Assembly (NCBI GenBank): GCA_964583095.1
Contig: CAZOVB010000024.1
Span: forward strand, 3,394-67,393
Direction: 5' to 3'
Length of the DNA stretch: 64,000 nucleotides
From: CAZOVB01 sp964583095
GTDB taxonomy: Bacteria > Planctomycetota > Phycisphaerae > SM23-33
Below, in pieces: positions 55,296 to 63,367 of the stretch (position 1 is the first letter of the stretch; every line of letters begins with the position of its first letter). The notes beneath the pieces are model-generated. The model did not search any database. It had not been told where the DNA came from and saw nothing but the letters and a program-made list of their open reading frames with translations. The position numbers were made by a program, and so were the translations under genes.

Positions 55296-55517
55296 TTATC
55301 CGCGGGTAAGTGTTCTGCTGACGGATCCTGTATGTCTGGGGGAGGTTTCTGATCTGTAGTATCCTCCGTGATCCAGGTCCATAAAGATCCTTGTGCTTGA
55401 TCTTGACAGGTGGCAGTATGTGTACTTTTTATCTGTGAGATTAGACATTGGGCATTTCCTGTTATTGGGTCTTCTAAGGTTGGACTTAGGTCTTTGAACT
55501 TTATTGATGGTTTTCAT
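55296..55517 (-). CDS. MKI-array protein 15, 73 aa
   Basis: MKTINKVQRPKSNLRRPNNR. Overlaps protein 16 by 17 nt. Its last codons lie in the element before protein 14. Confidence 0.75.
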   Translation of the reverse strand: MKTINKVQRPKSNLRRPNNRKCPMSNLTDKKYTYCHLSRSSTRIFMDLDHGGYYRSETSPRHTGSVSRTLTRG

Positions 55518-55734
55518 GTTTTCTGCTGCATGGGGTAATTTTTGTTCTTGACATAAATGCGTTATTCGTTTCGCTATTTGCGAGTCTTAAGCTGTTTATT
55601 GTTGTTCTATTTTTGTGTCTTGATATATAGTCTCTCAATCCGTATGTTGATGTAGATACAGACAATGGTTCTGTGTTGTGGGTATATTTTTTAGAAGATA
55701 TCGTTGCGTATCTTGCTCTATTAGATATATTCAT
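55501..55734 (-). CDS. MKI-array protein 16, 77 aa
   Basis: MNISNRARYATISSKKYTHN. N-terminus nearly as in protein 18 (MKIINRARYIS), so recently duplicated. ATGA overlap with protein 17. Confidence 0.75.
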   Translation of the reverse strand: MNISNRARYATISSKKYTHNTEPLSVSTSTYGLRDYISRHKNRTTINSLRLANSETNNAFMSRTKITPCSRKHENHQ

Positions 55735-55964
55735 CTCATGCTTCCGTAGGGCTCCCAGTATCCATAGGTCTTCTTTGATCCATGTTGCAAGATGTTTTTT
55801 CCTTGCGTTAAGGACAATCGCATTCTGCAAGTACGATTTTCATCGGTTTGTTTTCCTATTCCTGACTGGTAGTAGTTATCTGGACCTGCGCCGCTATACA
55901 GCGACACATTGGCTGCATGAGATACTGCTGTGGGTTCTTTGATGGTTCTTGTGTGGGAGTTCAT
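55731..55964 (-). CDS. Array protein 17 with unusual N-terminus, 77 aa
   Basis: MNSHTRTIKEPTAVSHAANV; lacks the MKI block but shares composition, length and the ATGA overlap. Confidence 0.65.
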   Translation of the reverse strand: MNSHTRTIKEPTAVSHAANVSLYSGAGPDNYYQSGIGKQTDENRTCRMRLSLTQGKNILQHGSKKTYGYWEPYGSMR

Positions 55965-55972
55965 GGGGTTTC

Positions 55973-56191
55973 TTATCTATCTGAGAATGTTGTGCTGGAG
56001 TCTGCGTTGCTGCATCTTGAGATAAAGGCTGAGAAGTATGAATCGCTATTTGACCATCTTCCGCTGGGATTTAGCGATTGGGGAAAATCGTGCCCTGACA
56101 TGTGTTTAGGTTTGTGTTCTGCGACTGTAGAGACGATTAGCGGTCGATTTGACAACGCAGAGATGTATCTTGCTCTGTTGATGATTTTCAT
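55973..56191 (-). CDS. MKI-array protein 18, 72 aa
   Basis: MKIINRARYISALSNRPLIV. ATGA overlap with protein 19. Confidence 0.8.
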   Translation of the reverse strand: MKIINRARYISALSNRPLIVSTVAEHKPKHMSGHDFPQSLNPSGRWSNSDSYFSAFISRCSNADSSTTFSDR

Positions 56192-56385
56192 TTAGTGCTG
56201 CCTATGTATTGATTTGAGGATGACATTGGCTTGATTCGGCTTAGGGACGCTGAGTGTTTAAACACGACGCCTCCCCAAGAATAAGGCGTACTCGACATCG
56301 ACGGATGACTTTTGTATTGTCTACTTTTGTATTGTCTGTTGTGTGTGAAGCTGATGGTTTTTGGTGCCTGTCTGACGAGTTTCAT
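56188..56385 (-). CDS. MKI-array protein 19, 65 aa
   Basis: MKLVRQAPKTISFTHNRQYK; internal N-R-Q-Y-K-S-R-Q-Y-K-S comes from a 15-bp tandem duplication. Preceded by CCGCGGATAATAAAGAAACT, a degenerate promoter-like element. Confidence 0.75.
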   Translation of the reverse strand: MKLVRQAPKTISFTHNRQYKSRQYKSHPSMSSTPYSWGGVVFKHSASLSRIKPMSSSNQYIGSTK

Positions 56386-56426
56386 GGTAGTTTCTTTATT
56401 ATCCGCGGAATAAGCGGCAGGAGGGC

Positions 56427-56693
56427 TTATTCACCAGTCGTCTTTTCTTCATTGCTTTCGCTGTATCCGATCAATCCGCCGTAGACTTCCCTTATGCCTG
56501 AAATACCATATCCGCTGTAGCTGCATGAAAAGGCCGTGAACCCCTCTCTTCCCGCATATGAAGTAACATTTCCTATTGCGATTGCATCTCTGTCTTCTGC
56601 TATATCTGGCCCTATGCCGCTCAGGGAATTGTTACAGATGTTTGGGGTTCCGATGGACGACATTGGCATTGCTGAGTGGTGTAACATCTTCAT
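56427..56693 (-). CDS. MKI-array protein 20, 88 aa
   Basis: MKMLHHSAMPMSSIGTPNIC. Its first 14 residues nearly match protein 21. Less basic than most members; ends ESNEEKTTGE. Gly/Tyr/Ser-rich segment FSCSYSGYGISG. Confidence 0.8.
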   Translation of the reverse strand: MKMLHHSAMPMSSIGTPNICNNSLSGIGPDIAEDRDAIAIGNVTSYAGREGFTAFSCSYSGYGISGIREVYGGLIGYSESNEEKTTGE

Positions 56694-56700
56694 AGATTTC

Positions 56701-56946
56701 TTACCAGTCCTCTTCTTCGTCACGATGCGTACTGCTTGCCACAATGCCGCCTGGTCGGGTTGAAGTACCTGAGAGGGCATATGCCCCTGTTCTTGAAAAA
56801 GGGATCCAGCCGCCTCCTGGCCCCACGAATGAGCGATTGATTCCTGGGTTCTCATCGTCTGTCAATGATCCGCTATAAGAGTTCGTTTCTGGCTCATATG
56901 AGCAGATAGAAGACATTGGCATGGTTGAATGTTGGACGATCTTCAT
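56701..56946 (-). CDS. MKI-array protein 21, 81 aa
   Basis: MKIVQHSTMPMSSICSYEPE. Paralogue of protein 20 (HSxMPMSSI); acidic end HRDEEEDW. ATGA overlap with protein 22. Confidence 0.8.
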   Translation of the reverse strand: MKIVQHSTMPMSSICSYEPETNSYSGSLTDDENPGINRSFVGPGGGWIPFSRTGAYALSGTSTRPGGIVASSTHRDEEEDW

Positions 56947-57140
56947 GATGTAATTGATCTCACTTGCTGCATGGGCGAGACAGAACATGTATATCCTTCT
57001 ATTCTCATTCTGGCAGGAGGTTTTGTTCTCATTGACCCTGATAAAGAGATGTATGGGCTTCTGAGTCTATCATGTATTTTTGACATTGGACTTTGAGTAG
57101 ATAGGGATTGTCGTCCGCTTTTTCTTATGATGGTTTTCAT
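56943..57140 (-). CDS. MKI-array protein 22, 65 aa
   Basis: MKTIIRKSGRQSLSTQSPMS. ATGA overlaps on both sides. Confidence 0.8.
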   Translation of the reverse strand: MKTIIRKSGRQSLSTQSPMSKIHDRLRSPYISLSGSMRTKPPARMRIEGYTCSVSPMQQVRSITS

Positions 57141-57322
57141 CTTATAAAGGATCTTTCGTAGGACGATTCTGAATGGCTTTTACCCTCGTGGCCTGGAAAT
57201 CCATGTTCGTATGATCCTGCTTTTGAGAAGAATCTAAAGGCTAGTCTGTCGATTTTGATACACGACCGGCCGCCAACGCCGCTTTTTGATTTACCCTTTC
57301 TTGTTTGCCTGATGAATTTCAT
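57137..57322 (-). CDS. MKI-array protein 23, 61 aa
   Basis: MKFIRQTRKGKSKSGVGGRS. ATGA overlaps. Confidence 0.8.
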   Translation of the reverse strand: MKFIRQTRKGKSKSGVGGRSCIKIDRLAFRFFSKAGSYEHGFPGHEGKSHSESSYERSFIR

Positions 57323-57519
57323 ATTTTATGACCTGAACTGTTTCTTGCTTGTGTTCTTGACTGATGATGTCTGTCATACCATGAATGAACTCGTATTCTT
57401 GAATCATGACATTCTGTGCTGCCTGCCGAGTCTGGCATTCTCCATTTGATATAGATAGATGACCGTCCGAACCCAGAGATTGTGATGGATTTATGGGATT
57501 TGGTTCGTTGTTGCATCAT
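57319..57519 (-). CDS. Array protein 24, 66 aa
   Basis: MMQQRTKSHKSITISGFGRS; start block altered but ATGA-coupled on both sides. Confidence 0.7.
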   Translation of the reverse strand: MMQQRTKSHKSITISGFGRSSIYIKWRMPDSAGSTECHDSRIRVHSWYDRHHQSRTQARNSSGHKI

Positions 57520-57695
57520 ATGATAGACCGTCTTGAATGAGTGATGGTATGGTTGACTTTTGAGGTATTAAACAGGCTGGCTCTTGATTTAGTCTGCATG
57601 GGTATTGATTGGACTTCTTCTTTCGCCTTTACTCGGTAGAGGTGTTTGCAGGACATCTTCTTTTTAGAATGTTTTGGTTTTTGTACTATTTTCAT
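57516..57695 (-). CDS. MKI-array protein 25, 59 aa
   Basis: MKIVQKPKHSKKKMSCKHLY. ATGA overlaps with proteins 24 and 26. Confidence 0.8.
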   Translation of the reverse strand: MKIVQKPKHSKKKMSCKHLYRVKAKEEVQSIPMQTKSRASLFNTSKVNHTITHSRRSII

Positions 57696-57964
57696 GGGTT
57701 AACATTGGTACTGTAGTAGGTGCTTGGTTTTTGTGGTCCAGCGGTTGACATTTCATGTCCATGTCTTGTGATGCTAAGGGCAGTCGGCTCAAAGTCGTAG
57801 ACTTCGTTCTCTTCGCCGTCGAAATCTAACCCTCCCTCATCTGTTGAGGATCTCTCTGCATAGATTGCTATAGATTTTCCGTAGCAGTTGTTTGGCGTCA
57901 GTTCTGCCATTGCTTCGGCGTATCCGTTGGAAATAGGGTCTTTGGGTTTGAATATGGCTTTCAT
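57692..57964 (-). CDS. MKI-array protein 26, 90 aa, acidic
   Basis: MKAIFKPKDPISNGYAEAMA, then an acidic stretch (DEGGLDFDGEENEVYDFEP). Shows that net charge is not conserved in the family. Confidence 0.75.
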   Translation of the reverse strand: MKAIFKPKDPISNGYAEAMAELTPNNCYGKSIAIYAERSSTDEGGLDFDGEENEVYDFEPTALSITRHGHEMSTAGPQKPSTYYSTNVNP

Positions 57965-57974
57965 TGTTTCTTTA

Positions 57975-58229
57975 TCACAGAAAAAGTGGGAATGGGTTTG
58001 ATGCTGGTCTGGTTCTGTACTTGTTGAGGTCTGAGCCGTGCTTTGTAAAGAACTCATCATCGTCCATTTCGGTACACGAACAAGGGGCTTCTGACCATCC
58101 TGTGTTCATGTTTACGCCTGATTCTGAGTAAGAGGCAACATTGGCAGGTAGCAAATGGGGGATGCCTGACATCTCTGCTCCAAAAACAACCTCTGATCTG
58201 TGATGTTTTATTCTGTTGGTTATGTTCAT
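57975..58229 (-). CDS. MKI-array protein 27, 84 aa
   Basis: MNITNRIKHHRSEVVFGAEM. Paralogue of protein 28; both have M-S-x-x-P-x-L-L then YS and [C/Y]-S-C-T. ATGA overlap. Confidence 0.8.
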   Translation of the reverse strand: MNITNRIKHHRSEVVFGAEMSGIPHLLPANVASYSESGVNMNTGWSEAPCSCTEMDDDEFFTKHGSDLNKYRTRPASNPFPLFL

Positions 58230-58468
58230 TTGTATGAGGATTGTTGCTTATTGAAGTCTGTTCGTGATGCTCGTCTGCCACAGTGTGATATGTTTCTGCC
58301 GCCCGTCACCAGGTCTGTACAAGAATAAGGGGTAAACTCTCCCAAACCATCTGTTCTTGAATATCTCGTATTTGTGTTACGGAAGGCGTTGCTCAGCAGA
58401 GGAACTACTGACATGTCTTTCATGGGGCTTGCCGACTCTTTGGATCTCATTCTATTGGTGATATTCAT
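58226..58468 (-). CDS. MKI-array protein 28, 80 aa
   Basis: MNITNRMRSKESASPMKDMS. Shares MNITNR, M-S-V-V-P-L-L and P-Y-S-C-T with protein 27. Preceded by AAGAAATACCGCG. Confidence 0.8.
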   Translation of the reverse strand: MNITNRMRSKESASPMKDMSVVPLLSNAFRNTNTRYSRTDGLGEFTPYSCTDLVTGGRNISHCGRRASRTDFNKQQSSYK

Positions 58469-58488
58469 CGCGGTATTTCTTATTGCTT

Positions 58489-58686
58489 TTATATGGTTAT
58501 TGGCAGGCTATCGTTGCCAGATCCTGAGAAATATCTGCCTTTAGTCATTGATCGTTGCAGGTCTCCGTCTCTTGCGAGGCTGTATCCTTGCATTAGAGGG
58601 GATGTAATAGACCGTCCTTTATGGGCGAGGGTGCCTGGTCTTTCTCTGTACGAGCCTATCCATGTTGGTCTTTGGTGCATTTTCAT
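58489..58686 (-). CDS. MKI-array protein 29, 65 aa
   Basis: MKMHQRPTWIGSYRERPGTL. Start 2 nt after the stop of protein 30. Confidence 0.75.
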   Translation of the reverse strand: MKMHQRPTWIGSYRERPGTLAHKGRSITSPLMQGYSLARDGDLQRSMTKGRYFSGSGNDSLPITI

Positions 58687-58688
58687 CT

Positions 58689-58895
58689 TCACGACCCTGT
58701 TGTATAAATCGTTGATTTGGTATCTCGGGAGGCTGCTGACCATGCGGGGTAGTAGAACATCATAGGTCTTCTAATACATGAGCTTCTTAGATTAGAAACG
58801 GCTGATCTTGGGCTATAGTGATCATCTTTAACTCCTGACATTTTGGTGTGGGTGTAGCTTTCCGACTCTACATGTTGTCTATTGATTATCTTCAT
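58689..58895 (-). CDS. MKI-array protein 30, 68 aa
   Basis: MKIINRQHVESESYTHTKMS. Overlaps protein 31 by 17 nt. Confidence 0.8.
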   Translation of the reverse strand: MKIINRQHVESESYTHTKMSGVKDDHYSPRSAVSNLRSSCIRRPMMFYYPAWSAASRDTKSTIYTTGS

Positions 58896-59121
58896 TTCTT
58901 AACTTCAGCACAGAGCATCCGTATAGTCCGCTCGATGACCTTACCCTTCCCTTAAAATTCAATTCATACCGGAAGTCTGCATGGGTATATCCGATGGTAT
59001 GTGGCTCACCTGTTCGTGAGTACACAGCTATGTTTTCGTCATGCAGGTTAGTCGTGGACGACTTAATCATGAAGTTGCCTGACGATCCTTTCGACTTTAT
59101 ATCTCTATTGATTAGTTTCAT
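58879..59121 (-). CDS. MKI-array protein 31, 80 aa
   Basis: MKLINRDIKSKGSSGNFMIK. ATGA overlap with protein 32. Contains YSRTGEPHTIGYTHADF. Confidence 0.8.
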   Translation of the reverse strand: MKLINRDIKSKGSSGNFMIKSSTTNLHDENIAVYSRTGEPHTIGYTHADFRYELNFKGRVRSSSGLYGCSVLKLRNEDNQ

Positions 59122-59303
59122 TTTCTTGATTTAACCCTTGGCACGCCTGACACAAACTGTCCTGCGCTTGTTGTACTACCGGCCTTTGCGCTTATTGAAG
59201 ATATGGATGTAAAGATCAGGTGATGATGGGCGGAGTGGTCTCTGCTGGTGACGCCATAGATCTCTGCGTTTCTTCCCTTTGGTATTCGGTTAACAATATT
59301 CAT
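59118..59303 (-). CDS. MKI-array protein 32, 61 aa
   Basis: MNIVNRIPKGRNAEIYGVTS. ATGA overlaps on both sides. Confidence 0.8.
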   Translation of the reverse strand: MNIVNRIPKGRNAEIYGVTSRDHSAHHHLIFTSISSISAKAGSTTSAGQFVSGVPRVKSRK

Positions 59304-59509
59304 TTCTTTTTAACTCTTTCGCTACAATGTCGATCCCCTTTAATGACTGATCTAAGGACATTAAATTTATGTGCGCTATGGGTTCGATACTCTCGCGAGG
59401 ATGAGGAAAGTATCCATTCGTACTTTTCCTTAGAACCTGAGTCTGAGGACTCAGTGCTACTATGCGTGATGATTGATCCCTTATTGTAATGGACTCTGTT
59501 GATATTCAT
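59300..59509 (-). CDS. MKI-array protein 33, 69 aa
   Basis: MNINRVHYNKGSIITHSSTE. ATGA overlap with protein 34. Confidence 0.75.
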   Translation of the reverse strand: MNINRVHYNKGSIITHSSTESSDSGSKEKYEWILSSSSREYRTHSAHKFNVLRSVIKGDRHCSERVKKK

Positions 59510-59673
59510 CGTGATATTCCATGTTTGCTGAACGGTCTTCCTGCCAATATGGTTGACAATGCCGCTGATCTTATTGATCTTGATTTAACGACAGCTGTAT
59601 ATTTTGAAGAATACCTACCTGTTAGGGATACAGATCCTTTTCTATTTGCCACAGTTTTATTGATGATTTTCAC
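59506..59673 (-). CDS. MKI-array protein 34 with GTG start, 55 aa
   Basis: GTG then KIINKTVANRKGSVSLTG. The GTG lies exactly where the array's ATG is expected and is followed by the conserved K-I-I-N-K, so it is the true start. Confidence 0.75.
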   Translation of the reverse strand: MKIINKTVANRKGSVSLTGRYSSKYTAVVKSRSIRSAALSTILAGRPFSKHGISR

Positions 59674-59848
59674 GACGCATGTCCCTTTTGCTTCCGCAGA
59701 CGCCGTGCGATGTGGCGCTCATGAAGTAGTTAATAGTTATGATTGATCCTATCCTAACTTGCTTAATAGAATACAGACCTCTTGTACTTGCGGACATTCT
59801 TAAACCTATTACCGCTGACCTGGGATTGCTTTTATTGATGGCTTTCAT
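59657..59848 (-). CDS. MKI-array protein 35, 63 aa
   Basis: MKAINKSNPRSAVIGLRMSA. Overlaps protein 34 by 17 nt. Confidence 0.75.
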   Translation of the reverse strand: MKAINKSNPRSAVIGLRMSASTRGLYSIKQVRIGSIITINYFMSATSHGVCGSKRDMRRENHQ

Positions 59849-59870
59849 TGATCTTCTCTTGTTCTGGAAT

Positions 59871-60038
59871 CTACTTTTTGCTGGCAAACCACGATGTTAA
59901 ATCATGTCGTTTTATCAGAGAGAATCCGTGCGTATTTGGCGTCCAAGAGATGCAATAGATTGAAAAAGACAATGAGCCTGATGTCTTATTGCACACAGAA
60001 CTATAAACATTAAGTCTTGATTTTTGTATGAGCTTCAT
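59871..60038 (-). CDS. MKI-array protein 36, 55 aa
   Basis: MKLIQKSRLNVYSSVCNKTS. ATGA overlap with protein 37. Confidence 0.75.
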   Translation of the reverse strand: MKLIQKSRLNVYSSVCNKTSGSLSFSIYCISWTPNTHGFSLIKRHDLTSWFASKK

Positions 60039-60256
60039 AACTGCCTAAAGTTAAGTGGTTGATGATTAGAGTTTCTTGCTGATGCGGCTCTTGACATTGC
60101 TGTACCCAGTGGCATATTCAATCTCATCATACTCAATGCAGTCACTGGGGTTCCTGCGATAGACATGTGATTTCTGATCTTTCTGAACGGGCTCCAATCA
60201 GTTTTTACCTTCGACCTTCTCGACTCTGTGTATGGTTTTCTGTTTATAATATTCAT
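60035..60256 (-). CDS. MKI-array protein 37, 73 aa
   Basis: MNIINRKPYTESRRSKVKTD. ATGA overlaps on both sides. Confidence 0.8.
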   Translation of the reverse strand: MNIINRKPYTESRRSKVKTDWSPFRKIRNHMSIAGTPVTALSMMRLNMPLGTAMSRAASARNSNHQPLNFRQL

Positions 60257-60456
60257 CTTCTAAAGACCCCTAAACTCGACTTGGCTTTTCTTCTGACTGC
60301 CATAGACATTAATGTTCCGTCTCTGCTTCCGAAATCGTCATAGCGAGTGGGGTCTGAACTTGAAAATGTCAGATAGGGACGGCACGCAGAAGACGTAGCG
60401 ATATTGCGAGAGTTTGTTCTTGACTTGATGACCTTGATGTGTCTGATCATTTTCAT
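60253..60456 (-). CDS. MKI-array protein 38, 67 aa
   Basis: MKMIRHIKVIKSRTNSRNIA. ATGA overlap. Confidence 0.8.
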   Translation of the reverse strand: MKMIRHIKVIKSRTNSRNIATSSACRPYLTFSSSDPTRYDDFGSRDGTLMSMAVRRKAKSSLGVFRR

Positions 60457-60671
60457 TTGTCTTCCTTGTATGAACCTGTTCTAATACTTGATCCAGACCG
60501 GCTCATACGAAGTGTCTCGCCATTTTCATTTGAACAACAAAAATACTGGTGTTTTGTGCCTGATCGAAAAAGGAAGACAGCACTAAAAGACAAGTAAGTC
60601 AGAGTCGTTGAGCGAATAGGTCTTGTCTTTGAGTCTGGCCACATTACTTTTCTAAATGCTTTCATCTTCAC
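60453..60671 (-). CDS. MKI-array protein 39, 72 aa
   Basis: MKMKAFRKVMWPDSKTRPIR; start could be the second Met (MKAFRK), which fits the family better. Overlaps protein 40 by 14-20 nt. Confidence 0.75.
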   Translation of the reverse strand: MKMKAFRKVMWPDSKTRPIRSTTLTYLSFSAVFLFRSGTKHQYFCCSNENGETLRMSRSGSSIRTGSYKEDK

Positions 60672-60861
60672 CCCTTACGCTCATTCTTTTGGGTCTTCCT
60701 AAACTACCTACCCTTGAGGAAAACTGGCACCTTGTCGTTTCGCTGAACGTATTCGAGTTATGGGTTCTGGAGAACGCATATCCTGGAGCTCCCTGATTGC
60801 AGGATCCTAAACGACCTTGAGTATTTTTTGAGTTGTGGTTTCTGTTTCTAACTATTTTCAT
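60652..60861 (-). CDS. MKI-array protein 40, 69 aa
   Basis: MKIVRNRNHNSKNTQGRLGS. ATGA overlap with protein 41. Confidence 0.8.
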   Translation of the reverse strand: MKIVRNRNHNSKNTQGRLGSCNQGAPGYAFSRTHNSNTFSETTRCQFSSRVGSLGRPKRMSVRGEDESI

Positions 60862-61064
60862 CGTTTAGTTGTCCTATATCTGTTATCTTGCCCTGCTGCC
60901 GAGCAGATGTGGTCATTTGTTATTGAAACGGTTGCTCCAAGTATCTCTCTTCTTCTGCTATATCTTTGCGAGTTATATGATCTTGATGACTTGGCGCACA
61001 AGAAGCCAACGTAACCTATTTTCGCCGCCGACTCTGGAGATTTTCCTCTTCGCACGATCTTCAT
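60858..61064 (-). CDS. MKI-array protein 41, 68 aa
   Basis: MKIVRRGKSPESAAKIGYVG. ATGA overlaps on both sides. Confidence 0.8.
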   Translation of the reverse strand: MKIVRRGKSPESAAKIGYVGFLCAKSSRSYNSQRYSRRREILGATVSITNDHICSAAGQDNRYRTTKR

Positions 61065-61270
61065 TTTTGCCACCCTGTGCTGCTGTAGTGAGCATCCAAG
61101 TTTTGTGTTGTTGACCAATGGTGCCTGCCCCTTGAGAGGCTGACCGACTTCATAACGCTCAAGGCGTCGTTAGAGTTTGCGTTATAAAGGTTGGAGTAGG
61201 GTCTAACGGGGTAATCGTTAGAGACGCCTGACTGCTTAGCACAAAGCCTTACTCTGTTGTTGATGTTCAT
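61061..61270 (-). CDS. MKI-array protein 42, 69 aa
   Basis: MNINNRVRLCAKQSGVSNDY. ATGA overlap with protein 41. Confidence 0.8.
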   Translation of the reverse strand: MNINNRVRLCAKQSGVSNDYPVRPYSNLYNANSNDALSVMKSVSLSRGRHHWSTTQNLDAHYSSTGWQK

Positions 61271-61279
61271 TTCTTACCT

Positions 61280-61510
61280 TTAGTACGAGTAGGGCATCTT
61301 GATTGAGCTTGCTCCGTGTCCATAGTTCTGAGGATTGTCTCTTATGTTTCTGTTTATGATTCCTGAGTACGCCCAACTGACTGACTTGCTTTTGAACCTT
61401 CCATCAAGAGCGGTTGATGCCAACCTGTCATTAGCAGAAATGGACAGAACCTGTCTATGCTCTGAGGATAGAACAGATTGCTCGAAACTTGATCTTGTGA
61501 TGATTTTCAT
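61280..61510 (-). CDS. MKI-array protein 43, 76 aa
   Basis: MKIITRSSFEQSVLSSEHRQ, ends SSIKMPYSY. ATGA overlap with protein 44. Confidence 0.8.
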   Translation of the reverse strand: MKIITRSSFEQSVLSSEHRQVLSISANDRLASTALDGRFKSKSVSWAYSGIINRNIRDNPQNYGHGASSIKMPYSY

Positions 61511-61737
61511 GCGAGCCTGTTCCCTGCGTATGTATGTCCTGAGTATTCGTTGTTATTGAAGCATGATGAAGATCTGATCGGTCCTGAGAATATATCTTCT
61601 TGATAGGTATGCGCTGATGAGAGAATTCTGAATTCATAACTTTGCGAACAGAAAACGTGATGCACATCCTTTATGGTATGAAATCTGTTGTTGGGTCCGC
61701 TCTGCGAGTTCATGATGTTTCGCTTTAGTATCTTCAT
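61507..61737 (-). CDS. MKI-array protein 44, 76 aa
   Basis: MKILKRNIMNSQSGPNNRFH. ATGA overlaps. Confidence 0.8.
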   Translation of the reverse strand: MKILKRNIMNSQSGPNNRFHTIKDVHHVFCSQSYEFRILSSAHTYQEDIFSGPIRSSSCFNNNEYSGHTYAGNRLA

Positions 61738-61976
61738 GCTTTGACGCTCGATGCTTTCATTGTAACGCCCTTACCCACACGAGACTGTCCATAAGAAGAT
61801 CCTGAAGATCTAAAGTTTCTATTTGACAAGCTGGTAGCGTGACGAGCGGCTGAAGATGTGTGTTTTTGCGTTATAATAATGAATGCACTGACGAAGCCTT
61901 TCTCTGGGTTGTTGAGGTTAAGATGCAGCCTGCTTATTCCAGAATTTACTGCTCCTGATTTATTGAAGATCTTCAT
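61734..61976 (-). CDS. MKI-array protein 45, 80 aa
   Basis: MKIFNKSGAVNSGISRLHLN. Overlaps protein 46 by 17 nt. Confidence 0.8.
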   Translation of the reverse strand: MKIFNKSGAVNSGISRLHLNLNNPEKGFVSAFIIITQKHTSSAARHATSLSNRNFRSSGSSYGQSRVGKGVTMKASSVKA

Positions 61977-62214
61977 CTCTTACTTGCCTTGGTTCGCTCA
62001 TGTTTGAGATATGGTGTTTCTGCTTTGTCTGTTTTCTTGACTCTGCCCAATTATAGTTTGTTTTTGAGTAGGCATGACCTCGATTATCTGATTCTCTTAG
62101 CCTAAAGGAGGATCCTGTAAGAGACACCCACTTGGATGCGTTGTGGGAAGAAACGGTGCATCTGTTTGCTCTTGAAGCTTTTAGTCTTGCTGTTGCTCTA
62201 TTGACAAGTTTCAT
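61960..62214 (-). CDS. MKI-array protein 46, 84 aa
   Basis: MKLVNRATARLKASRANRCT. Starts 3 nt after the stop of protein 47. Confidence 0.8.
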   Translation of the reverse strand: MKLVNRATARLKASRANRCTVSSHNASKWVSLTGSSFRLRESDNRGHAYSKTNYNWAESRKQTKQKHHISNMSEPRQVRDEDLQ

Positions 62215-62217
62215 ACT

Positions 62218-62388
62218 TTACCTACTGCTGGTCCTGCGGTCACCGGAGAGAGATGAAGTCAATTTGGTGATTGACCTTGTGCCTATGTCTCGACGAAGGC
62301 TGCTTACGCTTGCTTCAATAGAATAAGAGGTAGATCTTTTGTTTAAGACCCTTGATCCTTTCCAAACTGACTTGTTGATAATTTTCAT
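62218..62388 (-). CDS. MKI-array protein 47, 56 aa
   Basis: MKIINKSVWKGSRVLNKRST. ATGA overlap with protein 48. Confidence 0.8.
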   Translation of the reverse strand: MKIINKSVWKGSRVLNKRSTSYSIEASVSSLRRDIGTRSITKLTSSLSGDRRTSSR

Positions 62389-62588
62389 CGGTGAGATTTG
62401 ACTTTCATGTTTACAACTTTGCTGACACCAGCGAAAGCTCCTAAAGAGCAGGGGTGCGCAAGATTGCCTGCCTTCGTTCCCGATCTTGAGCGTACAAAAA
62501 TATTGCATGTAGAGCGATGCATAGTTTGCCTATTCAATGAGGCCAGAATAAGCGAGTTTGAGTTTGCATTCCTTGTAGTAATTTTCAT
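62385..62588 (-). CDS. MKI-array protein 48, 67 aa
   Basis: MKITTRNANSNSLILASLNR. ATGA overlaps. Confidence 0.8.
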   Translation of the reverse strand: MKITTRNANSNSLILASLNRQTMHRSTCNIFVRSRSGTKAGNLAHPCSLGAFAGVSKVVNMKVKSHR

Positions 62589-62785
62589 TTCTCAGACTTG
62601 TATTGGTAATCGTTTGTTACAGATCTGACTCTTTCGTAATCATTTCCTGTTTCTGACCTTGTTGCGTCTCTTAAAGCCCTCGATACAAAGTATGCGGATG
62701 ATGCCCCGATTGACACCGAGATAGACCTGCCGTGTGAGAACGGCTTGCCTTTTGAATCGCATGATGGTTTTTGTATGATTTTCAT
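62585..62785 (-). CDS. MKI-array protein 49, 66 aa
   Basis: MKIIQKPSCDSKGKPFSHGR. ATGA overlaps. Confidence 0.8.
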   Translation of the reverse strand: MKIIQKPSCDSKGKPFSHGRSISVSIGASSAYFVSRALRDATRSETGNDYERVRSVTNDYQYKSEK

Positions 62786-62973
62786 TTGCAGCTTGCTCTT
62801 TTGCTGTTTCCGTTACATGAGAATCCAGATCCAAATTCGGTTATTGAGCTTATGTCTGCATATCCGCTTGGCATACGAGAGCAGTTATGATCTCTTGCGA
62901 TAGACAAGTTAGATCTATTGACCTGCCTGTTTACCCTCGACTCTGTTCCGTTTGTTTTTCTAACTATCTTCAT
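62782..62973 (-). CDS. MKI-array protein 50, 63 aa
   Basis: MKIVRKTNGTESRVNRQVNR. ATGA overlaps. Confidence 0.8.
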   Translation of the reverse strand: MKIVRKTNGTESRVNRQVNRSNLSIARDHNCSRMPSGYADISSITEFGSGFSCNGNSKRASCK

Positions 62974-63176
62974 ACTAAGCTCACTGTAACGCTACCAACC
63001 TTGTTGTCATAGCTTGCTGACTGGCACCTGGATTTTTGCGTAGAGAAAGAACTAAGGTAAGACTTCAAGCTCGATGAAGATGAGTGAACTTTAATGCCTC
63101 CTCCCCTCTTGCCGGACTCCGACACTGTGACAGACAAGCTGTCCGAATAGATTTTGGCTGACATTATTTGCTTCAT
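62970..63176 (-). CDS. MKI-array protein 51, 68 aa
   Basis: MKQIMSAKIYSDSLSVTVSE; strongly Ser-rich (HSSSSSLKSYLSSFS). ATGA overlap with protein 50. Confidence 0.75.
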   Translation of the reverse strand: MKQIMSAKIYSDSLSVTVSESGKRGGGIKVHSSSSSLKSYLSSFSTQKSRCQSASYDNKVGSVTVSLV

Positions 63177-63178
63177 AC

Positions 63179-63367
63179 CTAAATCCCACCGTTGCGGCTA
63201 TTTGGAAATATAGCTGTAATCGATCTTGTCCAATCTCCCTGGATCCTAGCAGAGTAAGAAAACATCGATCCGGAGGATATCCATTTGGAGTACCTGCCCG
63301 ATCTGCTCTCATGAGTATTCGGAATCTTGGAGCTTGACATTGTTCTACCTTTTTGAACGAGTTTCAT
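63179..63367 (-). CDS. MKI-array protein 52, 62 aa
   Basis: MKLVQKGRTMSSSKIPNTHE. ATGA overlap with protein 53. Confidence 0.8.
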   Translation of the reverse strand: MKLVQKGRTMSSSKIPNTHESRSGRYSKWISSGSMFSYSARIQGDWTRSITAIFPNSRNGGI

